From contig CAVGWF010000022.1 of assembly GCA_963632825.1 (NCBI GenBank), forward strand, positions 1 to 44,294: a stretch of 44,294 bases of DNA, given 5' to 3'. A model generated the notes under the pieces. It was not told the DNA's origin. It saw only the letters and a program-made list of their open reading frames with translations, and did not search any database. The position numbers and the translations under genes were made by a program. Position 1 is the first letter of the stretch. Every line of letters starts with the position of its first letter. The stretch is from F23-B02 sp963632825 (lineage in GTDB: Bacteria; Bacillota; Clostridia; Oscillospirales; Oscillospiraceae). Positions 22,234-30,823 of this stretch are shown one piece after another.

Positions 22234-23475
22234 ATGGCAAGAACGGATGACAGAAAGAGCATTCGCTGCTCCTTCTGCGGAAAAACACAGGCTCAGACCG
22301 GCAGACTCATTGCCGGCAACGGTGCATATATCTGCGATGAATGTATTAACCTCTGCATGAGCATAATTGCCGAGGATGACGAGCTCCCGATGCATGACAG
22401 TGACGGAAATCGCATCAGATTTGAAGATCTTCCGAAGCCTGCCGAGATAAAGGCAAAGCTCGATGAATATATCGTTGGACAGGACAGGGCAAAGGTCATC
22501 CTTTCGGTCGCGGTGTATAACCACTATAAGCGTATCCTCTATGCCGGAGATAACGATGTTGAGCTGCAAAAGAGCAATATTCTGCTCATAGGGCCAACCG
22601 GCAGCGGCAAAACGCTTTTCGCACAGTCTCTTGCGAAAATGCTCAATGTTCCGTTTGCCATTGCGGATGCAACGACTCTTACCGAGGCCGGCTATGTCGG
22701 CGAGGATGTTGAGAACATACTCCTGCGGCTTCTGCAGGCGGCGGATTTCGATGTTGAACGCGCCGAAAAGGGTATAATATATATAGACGAGATCGACAAG
22801 ATAGCCCGCAAGAGCGAAAATATGTCAATAACGCGAGATGTTTCCGGTGAGGGCGTTCAGCAGGCACTTTTGAAGCTGCTTGAGGGCACGGTTGCCAATG
22901 TCCCGCCTCAGGGCGGACGAAAGCATCCTCATCAGGAATTTATAAAGGTTGACACAACAAACATTCTTTTCATATGCGGCGGTGCCTTCGACGGTCTTGA
23001 CAAGATAATCGAAAAGCGGACGGATAAGAAGAGTATGGGCTTCGGAGCGGAGATAAAGAGCTCAACCGAACGCGATGTGGGTGAGCTTTTAAAGCAGGCA
23101 CAGCAGCACGATCTGCTCAAATTCGGCATAATCCCGGAGCTTATAGGCAGACTTCCCGTCATTGCACCTCTCACATCTCTCAAGCGAGAGGATCTCGTGC
23201 GCATACTTACGGAACCCAAAAATGCCATGACCAAGCAGTATGAGGCGCTTATGAGCTATGACGGCGTTGAGCTTGCCTATGAGAAGAATGCTCTTGAGGC
23301 GGTTGCCGACAAAGCAATTGAGATGAAGATCGGAGCACGCGGTCTGCGGAGCGTTATGGAAAGCATTATGACCGATATCATGTATACCGTTCCGTCCGAG
23401 CACGATATTGAAAAGGTAATCGTAACGGCGAACTGTGTCCGTAACGGAACCAGCCCCGAAATAATCAGAAAATGA
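22234..23475 (+). CDS. clpX: ATP-dependent Clp protease ATP-binding subunit ClpX
   Basis: A 413-residue AAA+ unfoldase that recognises substrates and feeds them to ClpP. The N-terminal zinc domain has CSFCGK and CDECINLC. Walker A is GPTGSGKT (near 121) and Walker B IIYIDEIDK. The ClpP-docking loop appears as SMGFGAEIK, with MGF in place of the usual IGF, a conservative change. The sensor region RLPVIAPL and GARGLRSVME is intact. The ribosome-binding site is TTGAGGT. A hairpin before it and a terminator after it suggest some independent control. Confidence 0.98.
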   Translation: MARTDDRKSIRCSFCGKTQAQTGRLIAGNGAYICDECINLCMSIIAEDDELPMHDSDGNRIRFEDLPKPAEIKAKLDEYIVGQDRAKVILSVAVYNHYKRILYAGDNDVELQKSNILLIGPTGSGKTLFAQSLAKMLNVPFAIADATTLTEAGYVGEDVENILLRLLQAADFDVERAEKGIIYIDEIDKIARKSENMSITRDVSGEGVQQALLKLLEGTVANVPPQGGRKHPHQEFIKVDTTNILFICGGAFDGLDKIIEKRTDKKSMGFGAEIKSSTERDVGELLKQAQQHDLLKFGIIPELIGRLPVIAPLTSLKREDLVRILTEPKNAMTKQYEALMSYDGVELAYEKNALEAVADKAIEMKIGARGLRSVMESIMTDIMYTVPSEHDIEKVIVTANCVRNGTSPEIIRK

Positions 23476-23483
23476 CACATTAT

Positions 23484-23526
23484 CGCAGCAAGACGGGGCT
23501 TGCCTGTCTTGCTGCGCATATTTTTT
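23484..23526 (+). terminator. Terminator or attenuator between clpX and lon
   Basis: A perfect 11-bp stem, CGCAGCAAGAC with GTCTTGCTGCG, has an 11-base loop and is followed after 4 bases by six T. No promoter is visible between it and lon (25 bases), so it probably acts as a partial terminator. Confidence 0.7.
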
Positions 23527-23551
23527 AAGTCCCTCATAAGGAGGTAAGCAT

Positions 23552-25945
23552 ATGAGCATAAAAGACAATGACCGTAAGATGGCCATACTGCCGCTGCGCG
23601 GACTTAACATATTCCCCGGAATGCTCCTGAGCTTTGATGTTGAGCGCCCGATGTCGCTTGCCGCTCTCAACAGTGCCGCAGCAGATCAGGAGATATTCCT
23701 CGTGACCCAAAAGGACATTTCAAATGATATGCCCGGCTTGGATGATCTGTATGAATACGGCGTTGTATGCCGTATCCGCCAGCTTGTCCGTCAGCCGGGG
23801 AGCAAGCTGTGCAAGGTCATGGCCGAGGGTGAATATCGCGGCAGAGTTAAGAATCTGATATCCGATCAGCCGTGCTTTTACGGCGAGGTGGAATGCGTAC
23901 CCGATAAAAGCGAAAATACGGCATCCGATATGCGCGAGGCGCTTATCCGTACTGCCGTGGGACTTTTTGACGAGTATATCCAGCTGTCGGGCAATATGCC
24001 GCCGGAAATGCTGCTTAACCTTGTTGTAAGCCACGACACGGCGTTTGTCGCCAATTACACCGCACAGAATGTGCGCCTTGACTATCGCCAGAAGCAGGCG
24101 CTTTTAGAGCAGCTGCATCCGTGCAGACGCCTTGAGATGCTCATTGAGATGCTCAACCACGAGCTGAATGTCATGAACATCGAGCAGGAGCTCACCGAGG
24201 CGACGAATGAGCAGGTAAACCGCAGTCAGCGCGATTATTACCTGCGCGAGCAGATGAAGATTATCCAGCAGGAGCTCGGAGAGGGAGACACCTCAGACGA
24301 TATCGGAGAATACCGTCAAAAAATCCGTGAGCTGAAGCTTCCCGAGGAAATGGAGGAAAAGCTTCTGAAGGAGGTATCCCACCTTGCAAAGCAGCCGTTC
24401 GGCTCCGCCGAGGCTGCCGTGATCCGCGGCTATCTCGATGTGTGTCTTGAGCTGCCGTGGAATAAGCGGACCAAGGAAACAACGGATATTGAAAAGGCGA
24501 AAAAAATACTTGATGACGATCATTTCGGCCTTGAAAAGGTCAAGCAGCGCATTATAGAGCATCTTGCCGTAAGGAGTATCGCTCCGAAGGCAAACGGCAG
24601 TCTGCTCTGCCTTGTAGGACCTCCGGGAACCGGCAAAACAAGCATTGCTATGAGCATTGCCCGTGCCACTGGGCGAAATTGCGTTCGAATATCGCTCGGC
24701 GGCGTACATGATGAAGCCGAGATACGCGGACACCGCAAGACATATGTCGGCGCGATGCCCGGCAGGATAATCGGCGGTCTGCGTCAGGCAAAGAGTATGA
24801 ATCCCCTCATGGTGCTCGATGAGATAGACAAGCTCGGCTCGGACTACCGCGGCGACCCCTCGGCGGCATTGCTTGAAGCGCTTGACCCCGGACAGAATTC
24901 CGCATTCAGGGATAACTTCCTTGAGATGCCGGTCGATCTTTCCGATGTGTTCTTTATAACAACCGCAAATTCTGTCGACACTATCCCGCGTGCACTCCTT
25001 GACCGTATGGAGGTCATCGAGCTTTCAAGCTATACCGATGAGGAAAAACTGAGCATAGCAAAGCGGCATCTCATACCAAAGCAGCGCAAAAGGCATGGGC
25101 TCAAGGCCACGCAGCTTAAAATAAGCGACGATGCAGTACGCGAGATAATAACAAATTACACACGCGAGTCCGGTGTGAGAAGTCTTGAGCGCAGAATAGC
25201 CGACATATGCCGAAAGGCGGCGGTCGCCATTACCGAAGGTGAAAAGAAGAGCCTCAGCCTGCGTTCGGGAGCGCTGCAGCCGTATTTAGGTGCACCTAAG
25301 TTTAAGCCTGAGCCGCGGCATCTGACCGATGAGGTAGGACTTGTTCGCGGACTGGCGTGGACAAGCGTAGGCGGGGAAGTGCTCGATGTTGAGGCAGCGG
25401 TAGTTGACGGCACCGGCAAGCTTGAGCTCACAGGCAACCTCGGCAATGTGATGAAGGAATCCTGTCAGGCGGCTGTCACATATATAAGAAGCCGCAGCGG
25501 GAAGCTCGGTATCGACCCGGATTTTTACAAAACGAAGGACATACATATTCATTTTCCGGAGGGAGCCGTTCCGAAGGACGGTCCTTCCGCAGGCGTTACG
25601 GTATGCACCGCCATAGTCTCCGCACTTACGGGTACTCCCGTGCGCCGTGATGTCGCAATGACAGGCGAGATAAGTCTCCGCGGCAGAGTGCTGCCCATAG
25701 GCGGGCTTAAGGAAAAAACAATGGCTGCGCACAGAAACGGCGTGAATACGGTTATCGTGCCCAGCGATAATGAGCCCGATCTTGAAGAAATAGACCCAAC
25801 CGTAAGGTCGTCTCTCAATTTCGTGATTGCCGACAAGGTAGATAAGGTGCTTGAAACGGCGCTTGTCCGCAAGGATCCGGAGGCAAAGACCGATATAATA
25901 ATGCCGATACAGGGCAATGAATCCCGTCCCGGCATCAGACAGTAG
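23552..25945 (+). CDS. lon: ATP-dependent protease Lon (LonA)
   Basis: A 797-residue LonA that degrades damaged and regulatory proteins in the cytosol. The N-terminal substrate domain (1-200) starts ILPLRGLNIFPGM. It is followed by a coiled region with NRSQRDYYLREQMKIIQQEL, an AAA+ module with Walker A GPPGTGKTS (near 355), and the protease domain with catalytic Ser in PKDGPSAGVT (near 678) and Lys in IGGLKEK (near 720). AGGAGGTAAGC gives a strong ribosome-binding site. The order clpX-lon-engB is shared with many Clostridia and Bacilli. Length is normal. Confidence 0.98.
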   Translation: MSIKDNDRKMAILPLRGLNIFPGMLLSFDVERPMSLAALNSAAADQEIFLVTQKDISNDMPGLDDLYEYGVVCRIRQLVRQPGSKLCKVMAEGEYRGRVKNLISDQPCFYGEVECVPDKSENTASDMREALIRTAVGLFDEYIQLSGNMPPEMLLNLVVSHDTAFVANYTAQNVRLDYRQKQALLEQLHPCRRLEMLIEMLNHELNVMNIEQELTEATNEQVNRSQRDYYLREQMKIIQQELGEGDTSDDIGEYRQKIRELKLPEEMEEKLLKEVSHLAKQPFGSAEAAVIRGYLDVCLELPWNKRTKETTDIEKAKKILDDDHFGLEKVKQRIIEHLAVRSIAPKANGSLLCLVGPPGTGKTSIAMSIARATGRNCVRISLGGVHDEAEIRGHRKTYVGAMPGRIIGGLRQAKSMNPLMVLDEIDKLGSDYRGDPSAALLEALDPGQNSAFRDNFLEMPVDLSDVFFITTANSVDTIPRALLDRMEVIELSSYTDEEKLSIAKRHLIPKQRKRHGLKATQLKISDDAVREIITNYTRESGVRSLERRIADICRKAAVAITEGEKKSLSLRSGALQPYLGAPKFKPEPRHLTDEVGLVRGLAWTSVGGEVLDVEAAVVDGTGKLELTGNLGNVMKESCQAAVTYIRSRSGKLGIDPDFYKTKDIHIHFPEGAVPKDGPSAGVTVCTAIVSALTGTPVRRDVAMTGEISLRGRVLPIGGLKEKTMAAHRNGVNTVIVPSDNEPDLEEIDPTVRSSLNFVIADKVDKVLETALVRKDPEAKTDIIMPIQGNESRPGIRQ

Positions 25946-25949
25946 GTGA

Positions 25950-26543
25950 ATGATGACCCAGCTTAATACAAATAATGCCGAGTTTATCAAAAGCGCGGCA
26001 TCGCCGTCGGGCTTTATAAGAGACGAGCTGCCCAACATTGTGTTTTCCGGAAAATCCAATGTAGGCAAATCCTCGGTGATAAACCGGCTGCTTAACCGAA
26101 AAAACTTTGCGAGGGTAGGGCAGTCGCCCGGCAAAACCATCCATGTTAACTACTTTCTGATCGACCGGAAGGTCTATTTCGTGGATCTCCCTGGCTACGG
26201 TTATGCCAAGGTGTCAAAGACCGAGCGTGAGCGCTGGGGCAAGCTTATGGAGCAGTTCTTTGCGGCTGAAGGGCTTATAGATCTCGGCGTTATGATAGTT
26301 GACTCACGCCATAAGCCCACTGCCGACGATATAACGATGGCGCAATGGTTTAAAAGCACGCAGTGCCCGCTTGTGGTAGTTGCAAATAAGTGCGACAAGC
26401 TCAAAAAAAGCGAGATTGAGCCGAACCTTGAGCTTATCCGCCAAACGCTTGAGCTTAACGAAGAAATACCGCTTATCCTGTTTTCCGCGGAAAAGGGGAC
26501 GGGCGGAGACGCGCTTATGGCGCGGATAATCGAATATGTTTGA
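25950..26543 (+). CDS. engB: Ribosome biogenesis GTPase EngB (YsxC/YihA)
   Basis: A 197-residue GTPase needed for 50S subunit assembly. G1 is FSGKSNVGKSS (near 34), G3 is VDLPGYGYAKV, and G4 is VANKCDKL. The family sequence GQSPGKTIHVNYFLI is in switch I. Two adjacent ATGs (25950, 25953) follow AGGTGA; the second has better spacing and may be the real start. It sits 4 bases after the lon stop, so it is cotranscribed. The lon-engB pairing is a classic Firmicutes arrangement. Confidence 0.97.
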   Translation: MMTQLNTNNAEFIKSAASPSGFIRDELPNIVFSGKSNVGKSSVINRLLNRKNFARVGQSPGKTIHVNYFLIDRKVYFVDLPGYGYAKVSKTERERWGKLMEQFFAAEGLIDLGVMIVDSRHKPTADDITMAQWFKSTQCPLVVVANKCDKLKKSEIEPNLELIRQTLELNEEIPLILFSAEKGTGGDALMARIIEYV

Positions 26544-26555
26544 GGGGTGACATAC

Positions 26556-27251
26556 ATGAGCTCGTTTGGCGATGTAATGCGCAATCTTGACTGGTCGGTA
26601 CCGGTACATATGCTCATGTCGGTCATACCGGCACTGATCTGCATAACACTGCATGAGCTGAGCCACGGATATGTGGCATACAGGCTCGGCGACAACACCG
26701 CGAAAAATATGGGCAGGCTGACGCTCAACCCGATAAAGCACATTGATATATTCGGTCTTGTCATGATGATTGCATTCAACTTCGGCTGGGCAAAGCCCGT
26801 GCCGGTGGATATGCGCAATTTCAGACACCCGAAACGCGGCATGGCGATAACCGCCCTCGCAGGACCTGTATCCAATGTCATAATAACCTGCGTTGTGCTG
26901 TTTATTTACGGTATGATATATGCCCCGTGCGCGCTTTCCGGCAGTGAATATGCCATTGAGCTGCGCAATATGGTTTACATAACTGCATATTTAAGTCTTG
27001 CGCTTGCAGTTTTCAACATTATACCCGTGCCGCCGCTGGACGGATCGAAGGTGCTGTTTTCACTCATGAGCGACAGAAGCTATATGAAGCTTATGCGTTA
27101 TGAGCGCTATGGCATGATAATCCTGATCGTGCTTATAGCTACAAACATTTTGGGCGCACCGCTCCAGACAGTCACGGAATCCGTATTTAACTTTTTGTTT
27201 GCCTTTGCCGAATGGGGCAATGATCTCACTGTAAAGCTGTTTTATATGTAA
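26556..27251 (+). CDS. Site-2 protease family (M50) membrane protein
   Basis: A 231-residue polytopic M50 metalloprotease of the YwhC-like subgroup. It shows HELSHGYVAYRLGD (HExxH near residue 32), the family stretch GRLTLNPIKHIDIFGL, and the third zinc motif IPVPPLDGSKVL (near 160). About five membrane segments are evident. The ATG at 26556 follows GAGGGGTGA and is preferred over GTG at 26547. It is one base from scpA (TAATG overlap). This protease often precedes scpA-scpB in Clostridia, but its substrate is unknown. It is distinct from the SpoIVFB-like protein at 11478. Confidence 0.92.
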   Translation: MSSFGDVMRNLDWSVPVHMLMSVIPALICITLHELSHGYVAYRLGDNTAKNMGRLTLNPIKHIDIFGLVMMIAFNFGWAKPVPVDMRNFRHPKRGMAITALAGPVSNVIITCVVLFIYGMIYAPCALSGSEYAIELRNMVYITAYLSLALAVFNIIPVPPLDGSKVLFSLMSDRSYMKLMRYERYGMIILIVLIATNILGAPLQTVTESVFNFLFAFAEWGNDLTVKLFYM

Positions 27252-28033
27252 TGGATAATCCGACCTTTCACCTTGAAAGCATAGTCAAGGATAAAAATGA
27301 GCTTCAGGACTTCGATGGTCCGCTCAGCCTTATACTGATGCTGCTTTCCAAAAACAAAATAGAGATACGAGATATCAAAATCGCCGAAATACTCGATCAG
27401 TATCTTGAGTATCTTGCGCAGATGGAGCGCATGGATCTTGAGATAGCCAGTGAATTTGTCCAGATGGCTTCGCACCTGCTGTATATCAAAACGCGTACTC
27501 TGCTGGCGGGTGAGGAGGAGGTCAGCGAGCTTGAAGAACTCATGAGCTCTCTTGAGCAGTTAAAATGCAAGGATATATACGCTGCCGTACAGAAGGTAAC
27601 GCCTGAGCTGAAGGCGGCGTCGGAAAAGGGACTTTTATACTATGCAAAGCTGCCTGAGCCGCTGCCGGTGTCCTCAAGAGAGTATGAATACCGCCACGAT
27701 CCGGCGGATCTGTTCAAGGCGTTGTATGCCGTTGCAACGCGCGGCGGAAAGCCTGTCGAGCCGGAGCTTGCGCGGCGCATTGCTCCAGCACGCATAATTT
27801 ATGAGGTGCGAACCAAGAGCCGCGAATTGATCGAAAGGCTTCAGTCCGGTCCGGCAAGGCTTTCCGAGCTGTACGGCTCATGCAGAAGCCGCTCCGAGAT
27901 AGTTGCGACCTTTATATCCGTCCTTGAGCTGTGCAGCATGGGCAGCGTCGAGCTTACCGGTGACGAGGCGGACTACACAATCAGCTTTATTGGCGGCAAT
28001 GTAAACGAAATTCTTGAAAAAATCGTAGAGTAG
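27251..28033 (+). CDS. scpA: Segregation and condensation protein A
   Basis: A 260-residue kleisin that joins ScpB and the SMC dimer in the chromosome condensation complex. The N-terminus has the kleisin signature DFDGPLSLILMLL, followed by IAEILDQYLEYLAQ and ASHLLYIKTRTLL. The C-terminal winged-helix region binds the SMC head. The start overlaps the upstream stop by one base, and scpB follows after 5 bases. It is slightly longer than many ScpA proteins but intact. Confidence 0.96.
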   Translation: MDNPTFHLESIVKDKNELQDFDGPLSLILMLLSKNKIEIRDIKIAEILDQYLEYLAQMERMDLEIASEFVQMASHLLYIKTRTLLAGEEEVSELEELMSSLEQLKCKDIYAAVQKVTPELKAASEKGLLYYAKLPEPLPVSSREYEYRHDPADLFKALYAVATRGGKPVEPELARRIAPARIIYEVRTKSRELIERLQSGPARLSELYGSCRSRSEIVATFISVLELCSMGSVELTGDEADYTISFIGGNVNEILEKIVE

Positions 28034-28038
28034 GATAG

Positions 28039-28644
28039 ATGATGGAAACTGAGAATATAAAACCGGCTATCGAGGCAATACTTTTTGCAGCCGGAGAGCC
28101 GGTTCCGGCAGCCCGCCTGTCGCTGATACTCGAGGCTGAGGAGGACGATGTTTTTGCCGCCGCAAAGGAGCTTGCGGATGAATACAGCTTTAACAGACGC
28201 GGTCTGCGCATCCTGAAGCTGGATAACAAGCTGCAGATGTGCTCCTCGCCGGAATATGCCGGCATTATCAGCAAAGCTCTTGAGCAGCGCAAGCCGCCCA
28301 TGCTCTCGCAGCCTGCGCTGGAAACGCTTGCTGTCATAGCGTATTTTCAGCCCGTGACAAGGGCATATATTGATCAGGTACGCGGAGTTGACAGCTCTTA
28401 TACCGTCGGCGTGCTGCTTGACCGAGGTCTTATAGAGCGCTGCGGCAAGCTCGATGTTCCGGGCAGACCCTCGCTTTTACGCACCACCGATGTGTTCCTG
28501 CGCACGATGGGCGTAAGCTCGCTTGATCAGCTGCCGGAGCTTCCGGACATAAGCTCCGGAGACGGCGTTAAAAAGCTTGAGGATGCGATAGAAAAGCTGA
28601 ACACCGTGGGTGATAATCAGCTTCGTATGGAGGAGCTGAAATAA
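28039..28644 (+). CDS. scpB: Segregation and condensation protein B
   Basis: A 201-residue partner of ScpA in the SMC complex, made of two winged-helix domains. Recognisable segments are IKPAIEAILFAAGEPV, QPALETLAVIAYFQPVTRAYIDQVRGVDS and LLDRGLIERCGKLDVPGRPSLLRTT, the last two being strong family signatures. Two adjacent ATGs (28039, 28042) follow AGGATAG; the second has better spacing. It lies in one operon with scpA and the following DUF2953 gene. Confidence 0.96.
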   Translation: MMETENIKPAIEAILFAAGEPVPAARLSLILEAEEDDVFAAAKELADEYSFNRRGLRILKLDNKLQMCSSPEYAGIISKALEQRKPPMLSQPALETLAVIAYFQPVTRAYIDQVRGVDSSYTVGVLLDRGLIERCGKLDVPGRPSLLRTTDVFLRTMGVSSLDQLPELPDISSGDGVKKLEDAIEKLNTVGDNQLRMEELK

Positions 28645-28653
28645 TTCGTCGGG

Positions 28654-29322
28654 GTGGTGCGATTGATAGCACTGATAATCATTATAGCGCTTTTGACATT
28701 GCTCATGCTGATCCCGCTGTGGATCCGCGTGAGCTATGACGGCGGATTTGAGGCGTATGCCGGTGCATGGCGGCTGTTTAAGCTAAGGCTGTACCCGCCC
28801 GAACCGAAGGATGAGCAGCCCACGGAAGCCGATATCGAGAAGGAGGAAAAGCCTAAGAAAAGCTTTTCTCCCGGCTTTGCACTTGACGAATGGCTCAAGC
28901 TTGCAAAAACGGTCATGCGTGCGCTGCGGCGGTTCAGGAACGGGATAAGCTTCGGGGTTATAAAGCTTCGCTGCCTCATATCTGCGCCCGACCCATATGA
29001 TGCTGTAGTGCGCTATAATGCGGTAAATGCCTTTATATGCTCGGCAATACCCTTTTTCGAAAGCGGCTTTCATGTAAAAAACAGAGATATATTCGTTGAC
29101 CTTGATCTGCAATCGGGGAAAAGTACCCTTGAAGCCAAGGCAGATGCCTCGATAAGAGTCGGAGCGCTTGTGGGCATAGCCCTTGCCGTAGGATTTAAAT
29201 TTGTACAATTACTTGCTGTAAGCAGGATACACCGTATACGCGAAAGGAAGGCACACAATGGAGAACAACAAATTGAGCGAAATGATGCAGTCAACGATGG
29301 CAAACATCAAGAACCTTGTTGA
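28654..29322 (+). CDS. DUF2953 membrane-anchored protein
   Basis: A 222-residue protein with one N-terminal membrane segment (LIALIIIIALLTLLMLIPLW), then a charged linker (about 50-70) and a DUF2953 domain. The family is uncharacterised and usually sits just before ytfJ in spore formers, so a sporulation role is inferred. The start is uncertain: GTG at 28654 or 28657 or TTG at 28663, all near GGGGTGG. The C-terminal 21 codons overlap the start of ytfJ by 65 bases, which is unusually long, and the tail (RKAHNGEQQIERNDAV...) is hydrophilic and looks non-conserved, so a recently lost stop is possible. Confidence 0.8.
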   Translation: MVRLIALIIIIALLTLLMLIPLWIRVSYDGGFEAYAGAWRLFKLRLYPPEPKDEQPTEADIEKEEKPKKSFSPGFALDEWLKLAKTVMRALRRFRNGISFGVIKLRCLISAPDPYDAVVRYNAVNAFICSAIPFFESGFHVKNRDIFVDLDLQSGKSTLEAKADASIRVGALVGIALAVGFKFVQLLAVSRIHRIRERKAHNGEQQIERNDAVNDGKHQEPC

Positions 29323-29632
29323 AGTCAATAACATAGTTGGTGAGCCGATAACAACTCCCGACGGACAGACGATAATTCCGGTGTCAAAGCTAAGCTTCGG
29401 ATTCGGCGGCGCCGGCGGTGATTCTCTCGGAGCAAAGCAGCAGGGCTACGGCGGAGGAAGTGCCGCTGCCGTAAAGATTGAGCCAATAGGCTTCCTTGTT
29501 GTCAAGGACGGCGGTGTCCGCATGGTCAATGTCACGCCTCCCGCGCAGAACGGGCTTGACAGGATAATCGATATGGTGCCTGATGTGATGGACAAGATAG
29601 AAAGCATAGCCAACAATAAAAAGACGGACTAA
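29258..29632 (+). CDS. ytfJ: GerW family sporulation protein YtfJ
   Basis: A 124-residue YtfJ/GerW protein found in spore formers. In Bacillus, GerW is needed for normal spore germination. The family pattern is clear: VNNIVGEPITTPDGQTIIPV, then KLSFGFGGAGGD, a Gly-rich loop and GFLVVKDGGVRMVNV. ATG at 29258 has AAGGAAGG about 6 bases upstream. It starts inside the DUF2953 gene. A stem-loop and dacF follow 54 bases later. It is good evidence that the organism sporulates. Confidence 0.94.
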   Translation: MENNKLSEMMQSTMANIKNLVEVNNIVGEPITTPDGQTIIPVSKLSFGFGGAGGDSLGAKQQGYGGGSAAAVKIEPIGFLVVKDGGVRMVNVTPPAQNGLDRIIDMVPDVMDKIESIANNKKTD

Positions 29633-29652
29633 AAAGGCAAGTAAGCGTCAAT

Positions 29653-29684
29653 AATAAGCACTACCTATGAAGGTGGTGCTTATT
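29653..29684 (+). promoter_or_regulatory. Stem-loop enclosing the dacF ribosome-binding site
   Basis: A 14-bp stem, AATAAGCACTACCT with AGGTGGTGCTTATT (one T-G pair), has loop ATGA and ends 2 bases before the dacF ATG. Its 3' arm carries AGGTGGTG, the only ribosome-binding site candidate for dacF. It could restrict translation or act as a weak terminator (TATTTTAT follows). Confidence 0.7.
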
Positions 29685-29686
29685 TT

Positions 29687-30823
29687 ATGAAAAAAGCTAT
29701 TACATTCTTATTATCAGCTGCAATACTTATCTGTATACTACCGGTCTCGGTGCATGCCGACGGACATGAGATGAGTGCCCGGAGCGCGATAGTTTTGTGC
29801 GCTGACACCGGCGATGTGCTTTTTGAGAAAAACGCCGATGAGCATATGCTCATAGCGAGCATAACAAAAATAATGACCGCTATCGTCGTAATAGAAAACT
29901 GCGGCCTTGACGAGGAAATTATCATAAAGCCGGAATGGAGCGCCATAGAGGGCTCAAGCATGTATGCAAACCCGTATGAAGCCTACACCGTGCGCGAGCT
30001 GCTCACCGGTATGATGCTTGCCTCGGGGAACGATGCTGCCGCGGCGCTGGCGTGCAGTCTTTGCGGCGACGAGCTGTCATTTGCGGTGAAAATGAACGAA
30101 AAGGCTGCCGAGCTCGGAATGAAAGACAGCTCTTTCAGAAATCCGCATGGGCTTGACGATCCCGAGCATTATTCCACGGCGCGCGATATGGCCCGACTTA
30201 CGGCGTACTGCATGAAAAACGAGGAGTTCAAAAGCATCGTTTCGTCCCCAAGCGCAGTGATAAAGGATGTGACCTACTACAATCACAACAGACTCCTTCG
30301 TGAATACGACGGTTGCATAGGCGTAAAAACCGGCTATACCGTTGCTGCCGGAAGGACTCTCGTCAGCTGCGCCGAGCGCGGCGGTATGCGCCTTATATGC
30401 GTTACACTGGACGCGCCCGATGATTGGAATGACCACAAATATCTGCTGGATGAAGCGTTTGCAGATTACCGACTGATATCATATTGCAGCGATTCGTTCA
30501 ATGTGAGCCTTCCGGTAGCGTCCGCAATGAAAACGGTGGCTCACACAGTGCCAAAAAACGATATTCGCATGCTCGTTAAAAGCGGGGATGACATAAAGGT
30601 CGGCATCGAGGCTCCGCGCATGCTGTTTGCCGGAGGAATAGCGGGGCAGACCGTGGGACGGATAAAAATCCTTATAAACGGAGAGCTTGCGGCGCAGGAG
30701 GATTTGGTTTATACTGAGGATGTAGTGCAGAGTCCGGATCAAATGCTAAGCACTCACGAGCGGTTCATGCGAATGCTTGAAACCGTACTCGGACCATACT
30801 ATGCTGCCGGTGAGGAACGATGA
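29687..30823 (+). CDS. dacF: D-alanyl-D-alanine carboxypeptidase (DacF-like, S11 family)
   Basis: A 378-residue penicillin-binding protein that trims the terminal D-Ala of peptidoglycan stem peptides outside the membrane. It has a signal peptide (residues 1-25), SITK (SxxK, Ser near 57), SGN (near 113) and KTG (near 214), and a C-terminal beta domain; a terminal amphipathic anchor is not obvious. Following ytfJ, and with DacF in Bacillus acting in the spore cortex, a sporulation role is likely but not proven. The ribosome-binding site is buried in the hairpin just upstream. The stop overlaps the next gene by 4 bases. Confidence 0.93.
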   Translation: MKKAITFLLSAAILICILPVSVHADGHEMSARSAIVLCADTGDVLFEKNADEHMLIASITKIMTAIVVIENCGLDEEIIIKPEWSAIEGSSMYANPYEAYTVRELLTGMMLASGNDAAAALACSLCGDELSFAVKMNEKAAELGMKDSSFRNPHGLDDPEHYSTARDMARLTAYCMKNEEFKSIVSSPSAVIKDVTYYNHNRLLREYDGCIGVKTGYTVAAGRTLVSCAERGGMRLICVTLDAPDDWNDHKYLLDEAFADYRLISYCSDSFNVSLPVASAMKTVAHTVPKNDIRMLVKSGDDIKVGIEAPRMLFAGGIAGQTVGRIKILINGELAAQEDLVYTEDVVQSPDQMLSTHERFMRMLETVLGPYYAAGEER

